Part shown: piece after piece, positions 52,607 through 60,440 of the stretch
Numbering within the stretch: position 1 is the stretch's first letter
Layout of the letters: the number at the start of each line of letters is the position of its first letter
Notes under the pieces: generated by a model
The model's database searches: none
Told to the model about the DNA's origin: nothing
The model's input: the letters and a program-made list of their open reading frames with translations, nothing else
From: Microbacterium murale
GTDB taxonomy: Bacteria > Actinomycetota > Actinomycetes > Actinomycetales > Microbacteriaceae
DNA: 64,000 bases
Direction of reading: 5' to 3'
NCBI RefSeq assembly: GCF_030815955.1
Contig: NZ_JAUSXK010000001.1
Coordinates: 1,860,001-1,924,000 of the forward strand
Made by a program: the position numbers and the translations under genes

Positions 52607-53467
52607 TCAGGCCCGCGGCGCCCGCTCAGTGCTGAACCGCTGCGCCCCGAGCACTCGGAGCAGGCGGATCTTCTCCTCGTCCTCGCTACGGGGCGCGGCG
52701 GTCAGCACGAGCAGCGCCTGTCCGCGGTCTTCGGTGAACAGCACCTGACAATCTACTTCGATCGCTCCCACCTCGGGGTGGATCAGCGTCTTGTGGTCGG
52801 CGAATCGCTGGGCGACCTCCTGCCGATCCCACAGTGCACGGAACTCCTCGCTGCGCCGGGACAGCTCTGCGACCAGCATCCCGGCCTGCGACCCCGCGCC
52901 CATGACACCGTATGCCGCGCGCAACCCCGCGACCTGCGCACGACTGTTGCGGGCGTGATCGTCCTCGGGATAGTGCGCTCGCGCCTGCTCGGGCTGCGCG
53001 AACCAGCGGTACGGCTCGTAACGCTCGAGCCCCGTGGCGCCGACGTTGTCGCCGAGCAGTGCAGCGGCCAGCGCGTTCTGCACGAGCGTCTCGCCGAGGC
53101 TGGAGATGATCAGGGCCGGGGTGTCGTCCAACCGGTCGAACACGCGCTGAAGTGCCGGCGCGACGTGATCAGATGGCGCTATCCGGTCGGGCACCGTTTG
53201 CCCCGCGACGCGATAGAGGTAGTCGCGCTCGTCGGAGGAGAGCCGCAGGGCACGCGCGAGCGAGGAGAGGATCTGCGTGCTCGGCTGGGGTCCACGCTGC
53301 TGCTCGAGCCGCGTGTAGTAGTCGGTGGACATCAACGCGAGCTGCGCGACCTCCTCACGGCGCAGCCCCGGTGCGCGGCGGCGCACGCCGGTCGACAGCC
53401 CGACGTCGCCGGGCTGCAACTGCTCCCGGTGTCGGCGGAGGAACTCGGCGAGGGCTTCACGATCCAT
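52607..53467 (-). CDS. XRE-family regulator with MmyB-like ligand-binding domain
   Basis: A 286-residue regulator. The N-terminal HTH (LRREEVAQLALMSTDYYTRLEQQRG) sits in the family block RRRAPGLRREEVAQLA, and the C-terminal PAS-like domain (TLVQNALAAALLGD, then HPEVGAIEVDCQVLF) is the MmyB type that can bind fatty acids. Regulators of this group usually control a divergent short-chain dehydrogenase, exactly the gene arrangement here. ATG 53467 has CATGAT 6 nt upstream. Confidence 0.9.
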   Translation of the reverse strand: MDREALAEFLRRHREQLQPGDVGLSTGVRRRAPGLRREEVAQLALMSTDYYTRLEQQRGPQPSTQILSSLARALRLSSDERDYLYRVAGQTVPDRIAPSDHVAPALQRVFDRLDDTPALIISSLGETLVQNALAAALLGDNVGATGLERYEPYRWFAQPEQARAHYPEDDHARNSRAQVAGLRAAYGVMGAGSQAGMLVAELSRRSEEFRALWDRQEVAQRFADHKTLIHPEVGAIEVDCQVLFTEDRGQALLVLTAAPRSEDEEKIRLLRVLGAQRFSTERAPRA

Positions 53468-53567
53468 GAGTCCATCATGCGCGCGTGGCGCTGCGGTATC
53501 CAGGGATCGCCAGTCCCCCGACAACCGCTCTCTGCCGCCGGCTTCTCGGGCGGCGGACACTCGAATC

Positions 53568-54335
53568 ATGCGAATCAATGGAAACACCATCTTCATCCCC
53601 GGCGCGACCAGCGGCATCGGCCTCGCCCTCGCTCTGCGCTTGCAGGACGCTGGCAACCAGGTCATCATCGGCGGCCGGCGCACCGAGCTGCTCGAGGAGA
53701 TCGCGGCGCAGCATCCGGGGATCGACACGGTCCGGATCGATACGACGGATGCCGCGTCCATCGCCGCTGCGGCTTCAAAGGTCATCGAGAGTCATCCCGA
53801 TCTCAACGTGATCGTCCCGATGGCGGGCATCATGCGCGTGGAGGACTGGACCGAGCCCGGCAGCTTCCTCGAGACCGCCGAGGCCACCGTGACGACGAAC
53901 CTGCTCGGCCCGATCCGATTGATCGCCGCCTTCATCGAGCACCTGCTCGCACAGCCGGATGCCACGATCATGACCGTCTCGTCGGGACTGGCGTTCGCGC
54001 CACTGCGCGTCACGCCGACGTACAACGCGACGAAGGCCGCGATCCACCAGCTCAGTGAGTCGTTGCGACTGCAGTTCGCCGGCTCGAGCGTGAGCGTCGT
54101 CGAACTCGTGCCGCCGTCTGTGCAGACCGAGCTGATGCCCGGACACCAGGACGAGCCGACAGCGATGCCTCTCGACGAGTACATCGACGAGACGATGAAC
54201 ATCCTGGAGACACAGCCGGAGGCCACCGAAGTGCAGGTCGAGCGCGTGAAGTTCCTGCGTTACGGCGAGGCGCGGGGGGATCAGGAGCAGGTCATTGCGG
54301 CGCTGAACGGATTCGCCGCGCACGCCGCGCGCTGA
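53568..54335 (+). CDS. Short-chain dehydrogenase (DltE-like)
   Basis: A 255-residue SDR. The cofactor motif PGATSGIGLALALRLQDAG is at residues 10-28, IVPMAGI replaces NNAG, TVSSGLAF has the catalytic Ser, and PTYNATKAAIHQL the Tyr-x3-Lys pair. It resembles DltE-type oxidoreductases. GACACT lies 6 nt before ATG 53568, suggesting a leaderless mRNA; the longer frame overlaps the divergent regulator. It is presumably the target of that regulator, acting on a hydrophobic carbonyl or alcohol; substrate unknown. Confidence 0.9.
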   Translation: MRINGNTIFIPGATSGIGLALALRLQDAGNQVIIGGRRTELLEEIAAQHPGIDTVRIDTTDAASIAAAASKVIESHPDLNVIVPMAGIMRVEDWTEPGSFLETAEATVTTNLLGPIRLIAAFIEHLLAQPDATIMTVSSGLAFAPLRVTPTYNATKAAIHQLSESLRLQFAGSSVSVVELVPPSVQTELMPGHQDEPTAMPLDEYIDETMNILETQPEATEVQVERVKFLRYGEARGDQEQVIAALNGFAAHAAR

Positions 54336-54339
54336 GTCC

Positions 54340-54376
54340 CAAGCGCACGGTCACGTAACCCCTGGCCGTGCGCTTG
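54340..54376. terminator. Bidirectional hairpin terminator between convergent genes
   Basis: CAAGCGCACGG (54340-54350) and its exact inverse CCGTGCGCTTG (54366-54376) form an 11-bp stem with a 15-base loop, filling the gap between the SDR and the small acidic gene. Confidence 0.8.
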
Positions 54377-54377
54377 C

Positions 54378-54542
54378 TCAGGCGTCGGCATCCGTCTCGT
54401 CGGTGTCGTCCTCGTCGTCGACCTGGGCGGGCGGGAGGTCGTCGAGATAGGCGCGGTCATCGTTCGGGTCGCCCGTCCCCTTGTCGAGACCGGTCTCGGT
54501 GGGGTCGTCCATGTGGGGCTCGCCGGTGTTCGGATCGCTCAT
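54378..54542 (-). CDS. Small acidic protein, 54 residues
   Basis: ATG 54542 to TGA 54378 encodes a 54-residue, strongly acidic, helix-poor protein rich in Asp/Glu/Pro (for example QVDDEDDTDETDADA at the C-terminus). AGGAG lies 6 nt before the start. No family is recognised; it is probably intrinsically disordered. It lies between the DksA-like gene on the same strand and a terminator. Confidence 0.65.
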   Translation of the reverse strand: MSDPNTGEPHMDDPTETGLDKGTGDPNDDRAYLDDLPPAQVDDEDDTDETDADA

Positions 54543-54623
54543 GAGGTGCTCCTGTTCATCGGATGTCCGCTCAGCGTCGCCCGGCGGGCCGACGGCGACC
54601 AGAGGGTTGACAAACGCACGTCG

Positions 54624-54977
54624 TCAGCGTCCGAGCTTCTCGGCGCACGGCACGCAGAGCGTGGCGAACGGCCGCACACGTAGCCGCGCGATCGGGATGC
54701 TGCGACCGCAGTTCGCGCAGACGCCGTAGTCGCCGGCATCCATTCGGGTGAGTGCATCGTCGACCTGCTTCAGCTCGTCGCGAGCGCCGTCGAGCAGCCC
54801 ACTGAGCCGCGACCATTCGGCTGACAGCGGCACGCCCTCCGGGTCGTGCTCATCGTCGTCGCTCTGGGTGCTGCGATCGTGCGTCAGCTCGGTGAGCGCG
54901 GCAGCGATCGTCTCCGTGCGAGCGTTCGCCTCGCGGCGCAGCACCTCCAGCAACGTGTGCAGCTCGGTGTCGGTCAC
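54624..54977 (-). CDS. DksA/TraR-type zinc-finger protein
   Basis: A 117-residue protein with a helical, acidic N-terminal half (coiled-coil-like) and a C-terminal four-cysteine zinc finger, CANCGRSIPIARLRVRPFATLCVPC, the DksA/TraR signature (key residues: four Cys). DksA proteins bind RNA polymerase through the secondary channel; actinobacterial members are less studied. I chose GTG 54977 because TACTCT stands exactly 6 nt upstream (leaderless). GTG 54998 or ATG 55028 would add 7 or 17 residues. Divergent from the next gene. Confidence 0.82.
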   Translation of the reverse strand: MTDTELHTLLEVLRREANARTETIAAALTELTHDRSTQSDDDEHDPEGVPLSAEWSRLSGLLDGARDELKQVDDALTRMDAGDYGVCANCGRSIPIARLRVRPFATLCVPCAEKLGR

Positions 54978-55048
54978 GGTCTCAGAGTACGCGTGCACTT
55001 CTTTCTGCCGTGAAGCCTGCCCTCGCACGGCTGGGTTAGGATCGCGCC

Positions 55049-55432
55049 ATGACTGATGCTGCCGCTCCTCGCGTTCTCCTCATCGGACTGGCCCCGGAGG
55101 CTGTCGACCTGTCCGAAGCGCCGATCGATTACGAGACGCTCAAGGCGCGGATCGCCGCGGGAGATGCGGCTGTCGCAGCAGCAGGGTACGAGGCGATCTC
55201 GTGCCAGCTCGGCACCGACCCCTCAGAGGGTGAGGCGACCGTCCGTGCGCGGCTCGGCGAAGGAGTATGGGATGCCGTGATGATCGGCGCCGGCATCCGC
55301 GCACTGCCAGTGCACACCGAACTCTTCGAACGAATCGTCAACGCCGTGCATGAACTCGCTCCCACAGCCCGCTTCGCATTCAACGCCAGCCCTGACACGA
55401 CCCTTGACGCGCTCGCACGCGTGCTCGCCTGA
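55049..55432 (+). CDS. Hypothetical protein, 127 residues
   Basis: A soluble alpha/beta protein without recognised family. The N-terminal strand VLLIGLAPEAVDLS and later WDAVMIGAGIRALPVHTELFERIVNAV suggest a flavodoxin- or Rossmann-like fold. TAGGAT lies exactly 6 nt before the ATG (leaderless). No catalytic motif is evident. Related small proteins are common in actinobacteria and of unknown role, as far as I can tell. Confidence 0.75.
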   Translation: MTDAAAPRVLLIGLAPEAVDLSEAPIDYETLKARIAAGDAAVAAAGYEAISCQLGTDPSEGEATVRARLGEGVWDAVMIGAGIRALPVHTELFERIVNAVHELAPTARFAFNASPDTTLDALARVLA

Positions 55433-55503
55433 CGCGCGCGTCCACCCGTCCCCTGGTCGGCGTGCTCGTGCCTTCGTGGGCCCGGGCGTGAATGTCGTCG
55501 GAG

Positions 55504-55827
55504 CTACTCGAGCCACTCCGTGACGAAGCGATCGTTCGCGTGCAGGTGGGTGGCCTCGTAAGTGCCGCCGTCCAGCACTTCGAAACGATGGATCACGAGC
55601 GCGGGCACGACGAGGATCTGCCCACCTGTGCCGACGACCTGCTCTTCTCCGACAGTGAACAGCGCCCGCCCCCGGTGGATCAGGAAGGTCTCCGCATAGG
55701 GATGCCTGTGCAGCCGTGGCCCTCTGCCGGCCGTTGTGATGTACTCGCGCATGATGCTCACCGGCGAGCCGAGCAGGTAACCCTCGATGTCTTCGTCGCG
55801 GGCGACGTCCACGGGCTGAATGGTCAT
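55504..55827 (-). CDS. Cupin-2 domain protein
   Basis: A 107-residue single-domain cupin. Motif 1 is RLHRHPYAETFLIHRGRA (two His and a Glu as metal ligands), and motif 2 lies in VVPALVIHRFEV (third His). Such mini-cupins bind small molecules or act as isomerases. GGAGG is 4 nt before ATG 55827. A short coding-like remnant ends just upstream, so the gene may once have been the second of an operon. Confidence 0.85.
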   Translation of the reverse strand: MTIQPVDVARDEDIEGYLLGSPVSIMREYITTAGRGPRLHRHPYAETFLIHRGRALFTVGEEQVVGTGGQILVVPALVIHRFEVLDGGTYEATHLHANDRFVTEWLE

Positions 55828-55838
55828 GGTTCCTCCGT

Positions 55839-56039
55839 TCACGCCCGAGGGTACCCGTCCGGTCGTTCGGCGAACAGGGTCACGTCGCATCCGTCCACGC
55901 GGAGATCGAGCAGACCGATCGAGCGCAGCCCGCGCGCGGCGAGGTCGGGTTCTCCCGGTTTCCCGACCGGGTCATCCGCACGGTTTCCCGGCGAATCCGC
56001 GTTCCAGGAACGAAACCCTTGCAATGCAAACGATTGCAT
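55839..56039 (-). other. Possible gene remnant upstream of the cupin gene
   Basis: The minus-strand frame ends GLRSIGLLDLRVDGCDVTLF and RPDGYPRA, then a stop, directly followed by the ribosome site of the cupin gene. The last 45 residues look protein-like, but the start (ATG 56039) lies inside the symporter operator and the first 20 residues are not convincing. It may be the truncated 3' end of a lost gene or a small gene with another start. No family recognised. Confidence 0.3.
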
Positions 56040-56062
56040 GCAACCGTTCCGAACAATTGTTC
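56024..56062 (+). promoter_or_regulatory. Candidate LacI-type operators upstream of the symporter operon
   Basis: ATGCAA-ACGA-TTGCAT (56024-56039) is a perfect dyad with the central CG-containing core usual for LacI-family sites. TTGCATGCAA (56034-56043) overlaps it. GAACAATTGTTC (56051-56062) is a second perfect palindrome. All lie 45-85 bp before the symporter ATG, and a LacI regulator is the last gene of the operon. Confidence 0.6.
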
Positions 56063-56106
56063 CCGGTCTCGGTGCCGCCGTGACGAACTGTCTGAAGGAG
56101 TCTTCT

Positions 56107-57669
56107 ATGGGTGTGCTCGACTGGGTTGTCGTTGCGCTGTACTTCCTCGTGATGATCGCGATCGGCATCTACGCGAGATCTCGTATCAAGAATGCTGCAG
56201 ACTTCTTCGTCGCGGGAGGCAAGATCCCTTGGTGGCTGACCGGGATCTCGCACCACATGTCCGGGTACTCGGCCGCGGTCTTCGTCGGCTATGCAGCCCT
56301 CGCTTATACGACCGGGTTCTCTGTGTACGTCTGGTGGGCACTGAGCATCACGATCGCCTGTGGTCTCGGTACATGGTTGTTCGCCCCGCGCTGGCCGCGG
56401 TTGCGCCAGCGTCTCGGGATCATCTCTCCGCTCGAGTACGTGGCCAAGCGCTTCAACATCGCCACCGAGCAGGTGCTCGCATGGTCGGGCGTGGCCCTGA
56501 AGGTCTTCGACGTCGCCGCGAAATGGAGCGCTTCGGCGATCCTGTTGCAGGTGTTCGCTGGCGTGCCGATCGGCTGGGGCATCCTCCTCGTCGGCGGCGT
56601 GACGATGATCTACTCGACTATCGGCGGAGTCTGGGCTGACGTGCTCACCGACTTCGGTCAGTTCCTGATCCAGCTGGTCGCAGCCATCGCCCTGGCCGTC
56701 ATCGTCATGGTCCACCTCGACGGATTCGCGACCATCTGGACGATGTGGGACGACCTTCCGGCCGGTCACGCCGATCCCTTTGCCGGCACGCTGACGGCAC
56801 CGTTCTTCCTGGCCTACATCCTCATCTCCACCCTCTCCTACAACGGGGGGACGTGGAATCTCGCCATGCGCATGATCTCGACTCCGAACGGTCGTGAAGC
56901 GCGACGATCGATGATCCTCTCCGGCGTTCTGTATCTGGTGTGGCCGCTTGTGCTGTTCTTCCCGATGTGGGCGGCGCCGATTCTGTTGCCCGGCCTCGAG
57001 GATCCGAGTCAGTCGTACGCGTTGCTGGTGAACAACCTGCTCCCGGTGGGACTTGTCGGTCTCGTGCTGGTCGGCATGTTCAGCCACACCATGGCGATGA
57101 CTTCGTCCGACTCGAATGCGATCGCCTCAGTCGTCGTGCGAGACATCATCCCGATGTTCCGCAAGGGGCGCAGCTTCCTTCCGGCCAAGGCCGAGTTGTG
57201 GTTCAGCCGGTTCATCACCTTCCTCTTCATCGCCGGTTCCATGGTCATCGCACTCACGAGCGACTCCTTCGGCGGCGTTCTCGGCCTGCTGATCCTGTGG
57301 TTCGGTGCATTGGTCGGCCCTGTCGCGGTGCCGATGCTGCTCGGGATGCTTCCCTGGTTCCGCCGTTCCGGCTCCGCCGCAGCGCTCATTTCGACCGCCC
57401 TCGGCCTGGTCACATTCGCGCTGAACCGATGGGTCTGGCCAGGCTGGGTCGAGTCGTTCGGAGCGAACGCACAGGCCTGGTCGGTCGCCACACCTGTGAT
57501 CGTCTCTCTCGTCTCATTCATTGCGATCGGCCTCATCCGCTCCGAAGCCAGCGTCGAGACCGACGCGCTGCTCGACTCGATCGCCGCAGATGTTCCGGAA
57601 GCCGAAGTCGTGCCCACGGCAGGATACGGAACGGCCGCCGACGTAAGCGCAGACGACGCCCGTGCCTGA
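56107..57669 (+). CDS. Sodium:solute symporter (SSS family), amino-sugar operon
   Basis: A 520-residue transporter with 13 or so helices. LDWVVVALYFLVMIAIGIYA at the N-terminus, FVAGGKIPWWLTGISHHMSGYSA with the unwound helix of the first repeat, and MFSHTMAMTSSDSNAIASV with Ser residues typical of the Na2 site, place it in the SSS family. Members move sugars, sialic acid or myo-inositol with sodium. AAGGAG is 6 nt before ATG 56107. It heads the operon; its stop overlaps the epimerase start. The cargo is probably an amino sugar or derivative, by context. Confidence 0.9.
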   Translation: MGVLDWVVVALYFLVMIAIGIYARSRIKNAADFFVAGGKIPWWLTGISHHMSGYSAAVFVGYAALAYTTGFSVYVWWALSITIACGLGTWLFAPRWPRLRQRLGIISPLEYVAKRFNIATEQVLAWSGVALKVFDVAAKWSASAILLQVFAGVPIGWGILLVGGVTMIYSTIGGVWADVLTDFGQFLIQLVAAIALAVIVMVHLDGFATIWTMWDDLPAGHADPFAGTLTAPFFLAYILISTLSYNGGTWNLAMRMISTPNGREARRSMILSGVLYLVWPLVLFFPMWAAPILLPGLEDPSQSYALLVNNLLPVGLVGLVLVGMFSHTMAMTSSDSNAIASVVVRDIIPMFRKGRSFLPAKAELWFSRFITFLFIAGSMVIALTSDSFGGVLGLLILWFGALVGPVAVPMLLGMLPWFRRSGSAAALISTALGLVTFALNRWVWPGWVESFGANAQAWSVATPVIVSLVSFIAIGLIRSEASVETDALLDSIAADVPEAEVVPTAGYGTAADVSADDARA

Positions 57670-58936
57670 ATCGGCGACGTCATGGCGCAGACACCTTGAG
57701 ACGGTGGTGTTGCCGTGGTGGGAGCAGGCTGTTCGACCGCACGGTGGCGTGTTCACTTGCTACAGCAATGACGGGACGCGCATCAGTGACGACCTCTACA
57801 CCTGGTCGCAGGGACGTTGGGCGTGGCTCGCGGCCGAACTCGCCGAAGAGGCGCGCGCCGGTCGGCTGTCCGTCGACGCCGAGCTCTGGCAGCAGCGTGC
57901 CGTCGACTCCGCGGCGCTGATCGCGGATCACGCTCTGCTGGGCGACGGCACCGTCGCGTTCCGCTTGTCGTCCGACGGGACGCCCTTGCCGAGCGGCCCG
58001 GATGGAGAACTCGCGACGAGCGTGTTCGCCGATCTGTTCGCCGCTCTGGGATTGGCGGGCGGCCTCCGGGCACTCCCGGTGGACGACTCGCGACGTTCGC
58101 ACTGGACGGGTGCTGCGACCCAGCTGCTGCTCACGGCAGAGCTGAGCAGTGTTGAGCGTACGGCGCTCAGCGAGCCGTATCCGGTACCCGAGGGGTACGC
58201 CGATCTCGCCGCACCGATGAGTCTCGTGCATACGGCATCCGAGTTGCTGCGCGCGGTGCCCGACAGTGCACCCGCTCGCGCGGTACGCGACCGCGCCTGG
58301 ACGCGGCTGCACGGCGAGAACGGCTTTCTGCGCGAAGACTGGTGGTGGGAGTTTCGCCCCGATGATCAGACAGAGCAGACCCTGCTCTCTCGGCACCGTA
58401 CACCGGGACATCTGCTGGAGCTGACGTGGATGCTGGTGCATTCCGCCGAGGAAGCATCCGCTCGAGGTGATATCGGCGCGGAACAGCTACCTGGTACGCG
58501 CGGCCTCGCCCGACTCGCGCGGCGTGCAGTCGCGATCGGCGAAGACAACGAACAGGGCGGACTGTTCCGCTACGTCGACGCCTCCGGACGGAGGCCTGAG
58601 GGGCCGCATGCCGAAGCCTTGTCACGTTACGAGCAACTCGTCACCGACACGTGGGACACGAAGCTCTGGTGGGTGCACGCCGAGGCCATGTACGCGACGG
58701 CGCTGCTCGCCCAGCGCACTGGCGATGCTCATCTCGCCGCGGTCGCCCAGCTCATCTCCGACTACACGTTGTCGACGTTCCCCGATCCTGATGGCGCGGA
58801 GTGGCTGCAGATCCGCAACCGCGCGGGCGTGCCGCTCGATCAGGTCGTGGCCCTCCCCGTCAAGGATCCGTTCCATATCGCCCGCAGCCTGCTGCTGCTC
58901 AATCGGCTTACCGCCACACTTTCCCAGGAGATCTGA
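57662..58936 (+). CDS. AGE-family epimerase/isomerase (N-acylglucosamine 2-epimerase fold)
   Basis: A 424-residue (alpha/alpha)6-barrel enzyme. GRWAWLAAELAEE, RHRTPGHLLELTWML (catalytic His region) and TDTWDTKLWWVHAEAMYATAL (second His) are the AGE signature blocks. Members interconvert N-acetylmannosamine and N-acetylglucosamine, mannose and fructose, or cellobiose. Next to NagA- and NagB-like genes, a 2-epimerase for an N-acyl hexosamine is likely. Start GTG 57662 overlaps the symporter stop by 8 bp. Confidence 0.88.
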   Translation: MPESATSWRRHLETVVLPWWEQAVRPHGGVFTCYSNDGTRISDDLYTWSQGRWAWLAAELAEEARAGRLSVDAELWQQRAVDSAALIADHALLGDGTVAFRLSSDGTPLPSGPDGELATSVFADLFAALGLAGGLRALPVDDSRRSHWTGAATQLLLTAELSSVERTALSEPYPVPEGYADLAAPMSLVHTASELLRAVPDSAPARAVRDRAWTRLHGENGFLREDWWWEFRPDDQTEQTLLSRHRTPGHLLELTWMLVHSAEEASARGDIGAEQLPGTRGLARLARRAVAIGEDNEQGGLFRYVDASGRRPEGPHAEALSRYEQLVTDTWDTKLWWVHAEAMYATALLAQRTGDAHLAAVAQLISDYTLSTFPDPDGAEWLQIRNRAGVPLDQVVALPVKDPFHIARSLLLLNRLTATLSQEI

Positions 58937-59692
58937 ATGCCGCTGTACCCTCTCGCTGTCCACCGCTTCAGCACGACGCACGAGCTCGGCCATGCCGCCG
59001 GCGCCCGTGCGGCCGTGCATATCGCCCAAGCGATCGAAGAGCGCGGCACCGCGCGCGTGATGCTCGCTGCCGCACCTTCACAACTCGCGACTCTGCAGGC
59101 GCTCGCCGCATCCGACGTCGACTTCTCGCGTGTGGAGTTCTTCCACATGGACGACTATCTCGGCCTCGCGCCGGATGCACCACAGGGCTTCGGCAACTGG
59201 CTGGAGAACAACTTCCTCTCCCAGTTGTCGCAGCCCGCCGCCTTCTACCGCATCGATGCGTCACGCCCGCCGGAGGAAAGCGCCGCCGCCTACGCTGAGG
59301 CAATGGGAGAGGCGGAATTCGACGTGACGCTCTGCGGCTTGGGTGTGAACGGCCACCTCGCCTTCAATGATCCTCCGGCGGATTTTGAAGACCCATTCGC
59401 CGCGCGCCCGGTGCTCCTCGACGACGTCTCGCGCGGACAGCAGGTCGATGAGGGACACTTCCCAGACCTCGACGCTGTGCCCGCTCAGGCGATCACTGTC
59501 ACGATTCCCCGGCTGCTGCACGCGCGGCATGTGATCTGCAGTGTTCTCGGCATCGCGAAGCGGCAGGCGGTCGCAGACACGATCGCCCGAGAACCCGACC
59601 CGCAATATCCTGGCACCGCTCTGCACACGCACCGCGACGCACATCTCTATCTCGACGCGGGCTCAACCCCCGACGGAGCCGATGATGAGTGA
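58937..59692 (+). CDS. nagB: Glucosamine-6-phosphate deaminase-like protein
   Basis: A 251-residue NagB-fold isomerase. FFHMDDYLGL contains the catalytic base Asp72. LCGLGVNGHLAFNDPP carries Asn138-Gly-His140 and Asp145 where E. coli NagB has Asp-Gly-His and Glu; Asn occurs in other bacterial NagBs as I recall, but Asp in place of the Glu is unusual. It should convert a hexosamine 6-phosphate to a ketose 6-phosphate and ammonia, perhaps for a non-standard substrate. Its ATG directly follows the epimerase stop. Confidence 0.85.
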   Translation: MPLYPLAVHRFSTTHELGHAAGARAAVHIAQAIEERGTARVMLAAAPSQLATLQALAASDVDFSRVEFFHMDDYLGLAPDAPQGFGNWLENNFLSQLSQPAAFYRIDASRPPEESAAAYAEAMGEAEFDVTLCGLGVNGHLAFNDPPADFEDPFAARPVLLDDVSRGQQVDEGHFPDLDAVPAQAITVTIPRLLHARHVICSVLGIAKRQAVADTIAREPDPQYPGTALHTHRDAHLYLDAGSTPDGADDE

Positions 59693-60440
59693 GATCGCCG
59701 ACGAGTACTTCGATGCCGTCACCGGACTGATGGCCAGAATCAGGGCCGAGGAGGGTGCAGGTGTCGCGCAGGCCGCGGGTGTGCTCGCGGCCCAGATCCG
59801 TGAAGATCGCCTGGTCCACGTCTACGGTCCAGGCGGCCACTCGAATCTCGCCAGCCAGGAGGTCTTCTTCCGCGCGGGTGGGCTCATGCATGTTTCGGCG
59901 ATCCTCGACGAGGGCACACTGCTGTCATCAGGTGCGCTTCGTTCGATGGCGATGGAACGGCTGCCCGGCTACGGTCGCATCGTGATCGATGATGCGGGAC
60001 TCGGCGCGGATGACGTGCTCGTGCTCGTGAATGCTTACGGGATCAACGCTGCGCTCATTGACGCGGCGCTACGTGCCGGTGAGCTGGGTGTGAAGGTCAT
60101 CGGTGTCTCGTCTCGCGCGCACGCAGAGCAGACCGCCGCGGAGCATCCGGCCCGGCATCCGTCGAAGTCGAATCTGCATGACGTCGTCGACGTGCACATC
60201 GACACGAAGGTGCCAGTGGGGGATGCCGTCGTGAAGGTGCCCGGCGCGATCGAGGCGTCCGGCGCGGTTTCGACTTTCGCGAATGCCTTCGCGATGAACT
60301 GGCTCATGCTGGAGACGCTGGAACTGCTCTCGGTCGATGGCGCAGAGGTGCCGATGTGGCGTTCCGGCAATGCGCCGGGTGGTGACGAGGCGAATGCTCG
60401 TTTCATCGAGCGGTTCTCCGGAAGGGTCGCATGGCTGTGA
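59685..60440 (+). CDS. SIS-domain sugar isomerase-like protein (UPF0309 type), second copy
   Basis: A 251-residue single SIS-domain protein: VHVYGPGGHSNLASQEVFFRAGG (phosphosugar loop) and VLVNAYGINAALIDAAL, then a cysteine-free loop SSRAHAEQTAAEHPARHPSKSN rich in His. It is a diverged relative of the protein at 19668. The reaction is unknown. ATG 59685 (GGAG 7 nt upstream) overlaps the NagB-like gene by 8 bp; ATG 59682 is an alternative. Its end overlaps the deacetylase gene by 10 bp. Confidence 0.86.
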   Translation: MSEIADEYFDAVTGLMARIRAEEGAGVAQAAGVLAAQIREDRLVHVYGPGGHSNLASQEVFFRAGGLMHVSAILDEGTLLSSGALRSMAMERLPGYGRIVIDDAGLGADDVLVLVNAYGINAALIDAALRAGELGVKVIGVSSRAHAEQTAAEHPARHPSKSNLHDVVDVHIDTKVPVGDAVVKVPGAIEASGAVSTFANAFAMNWLMLETLELLSVDGAEVPMWRSGNAPGGDEANARFIERFSGRVAWL

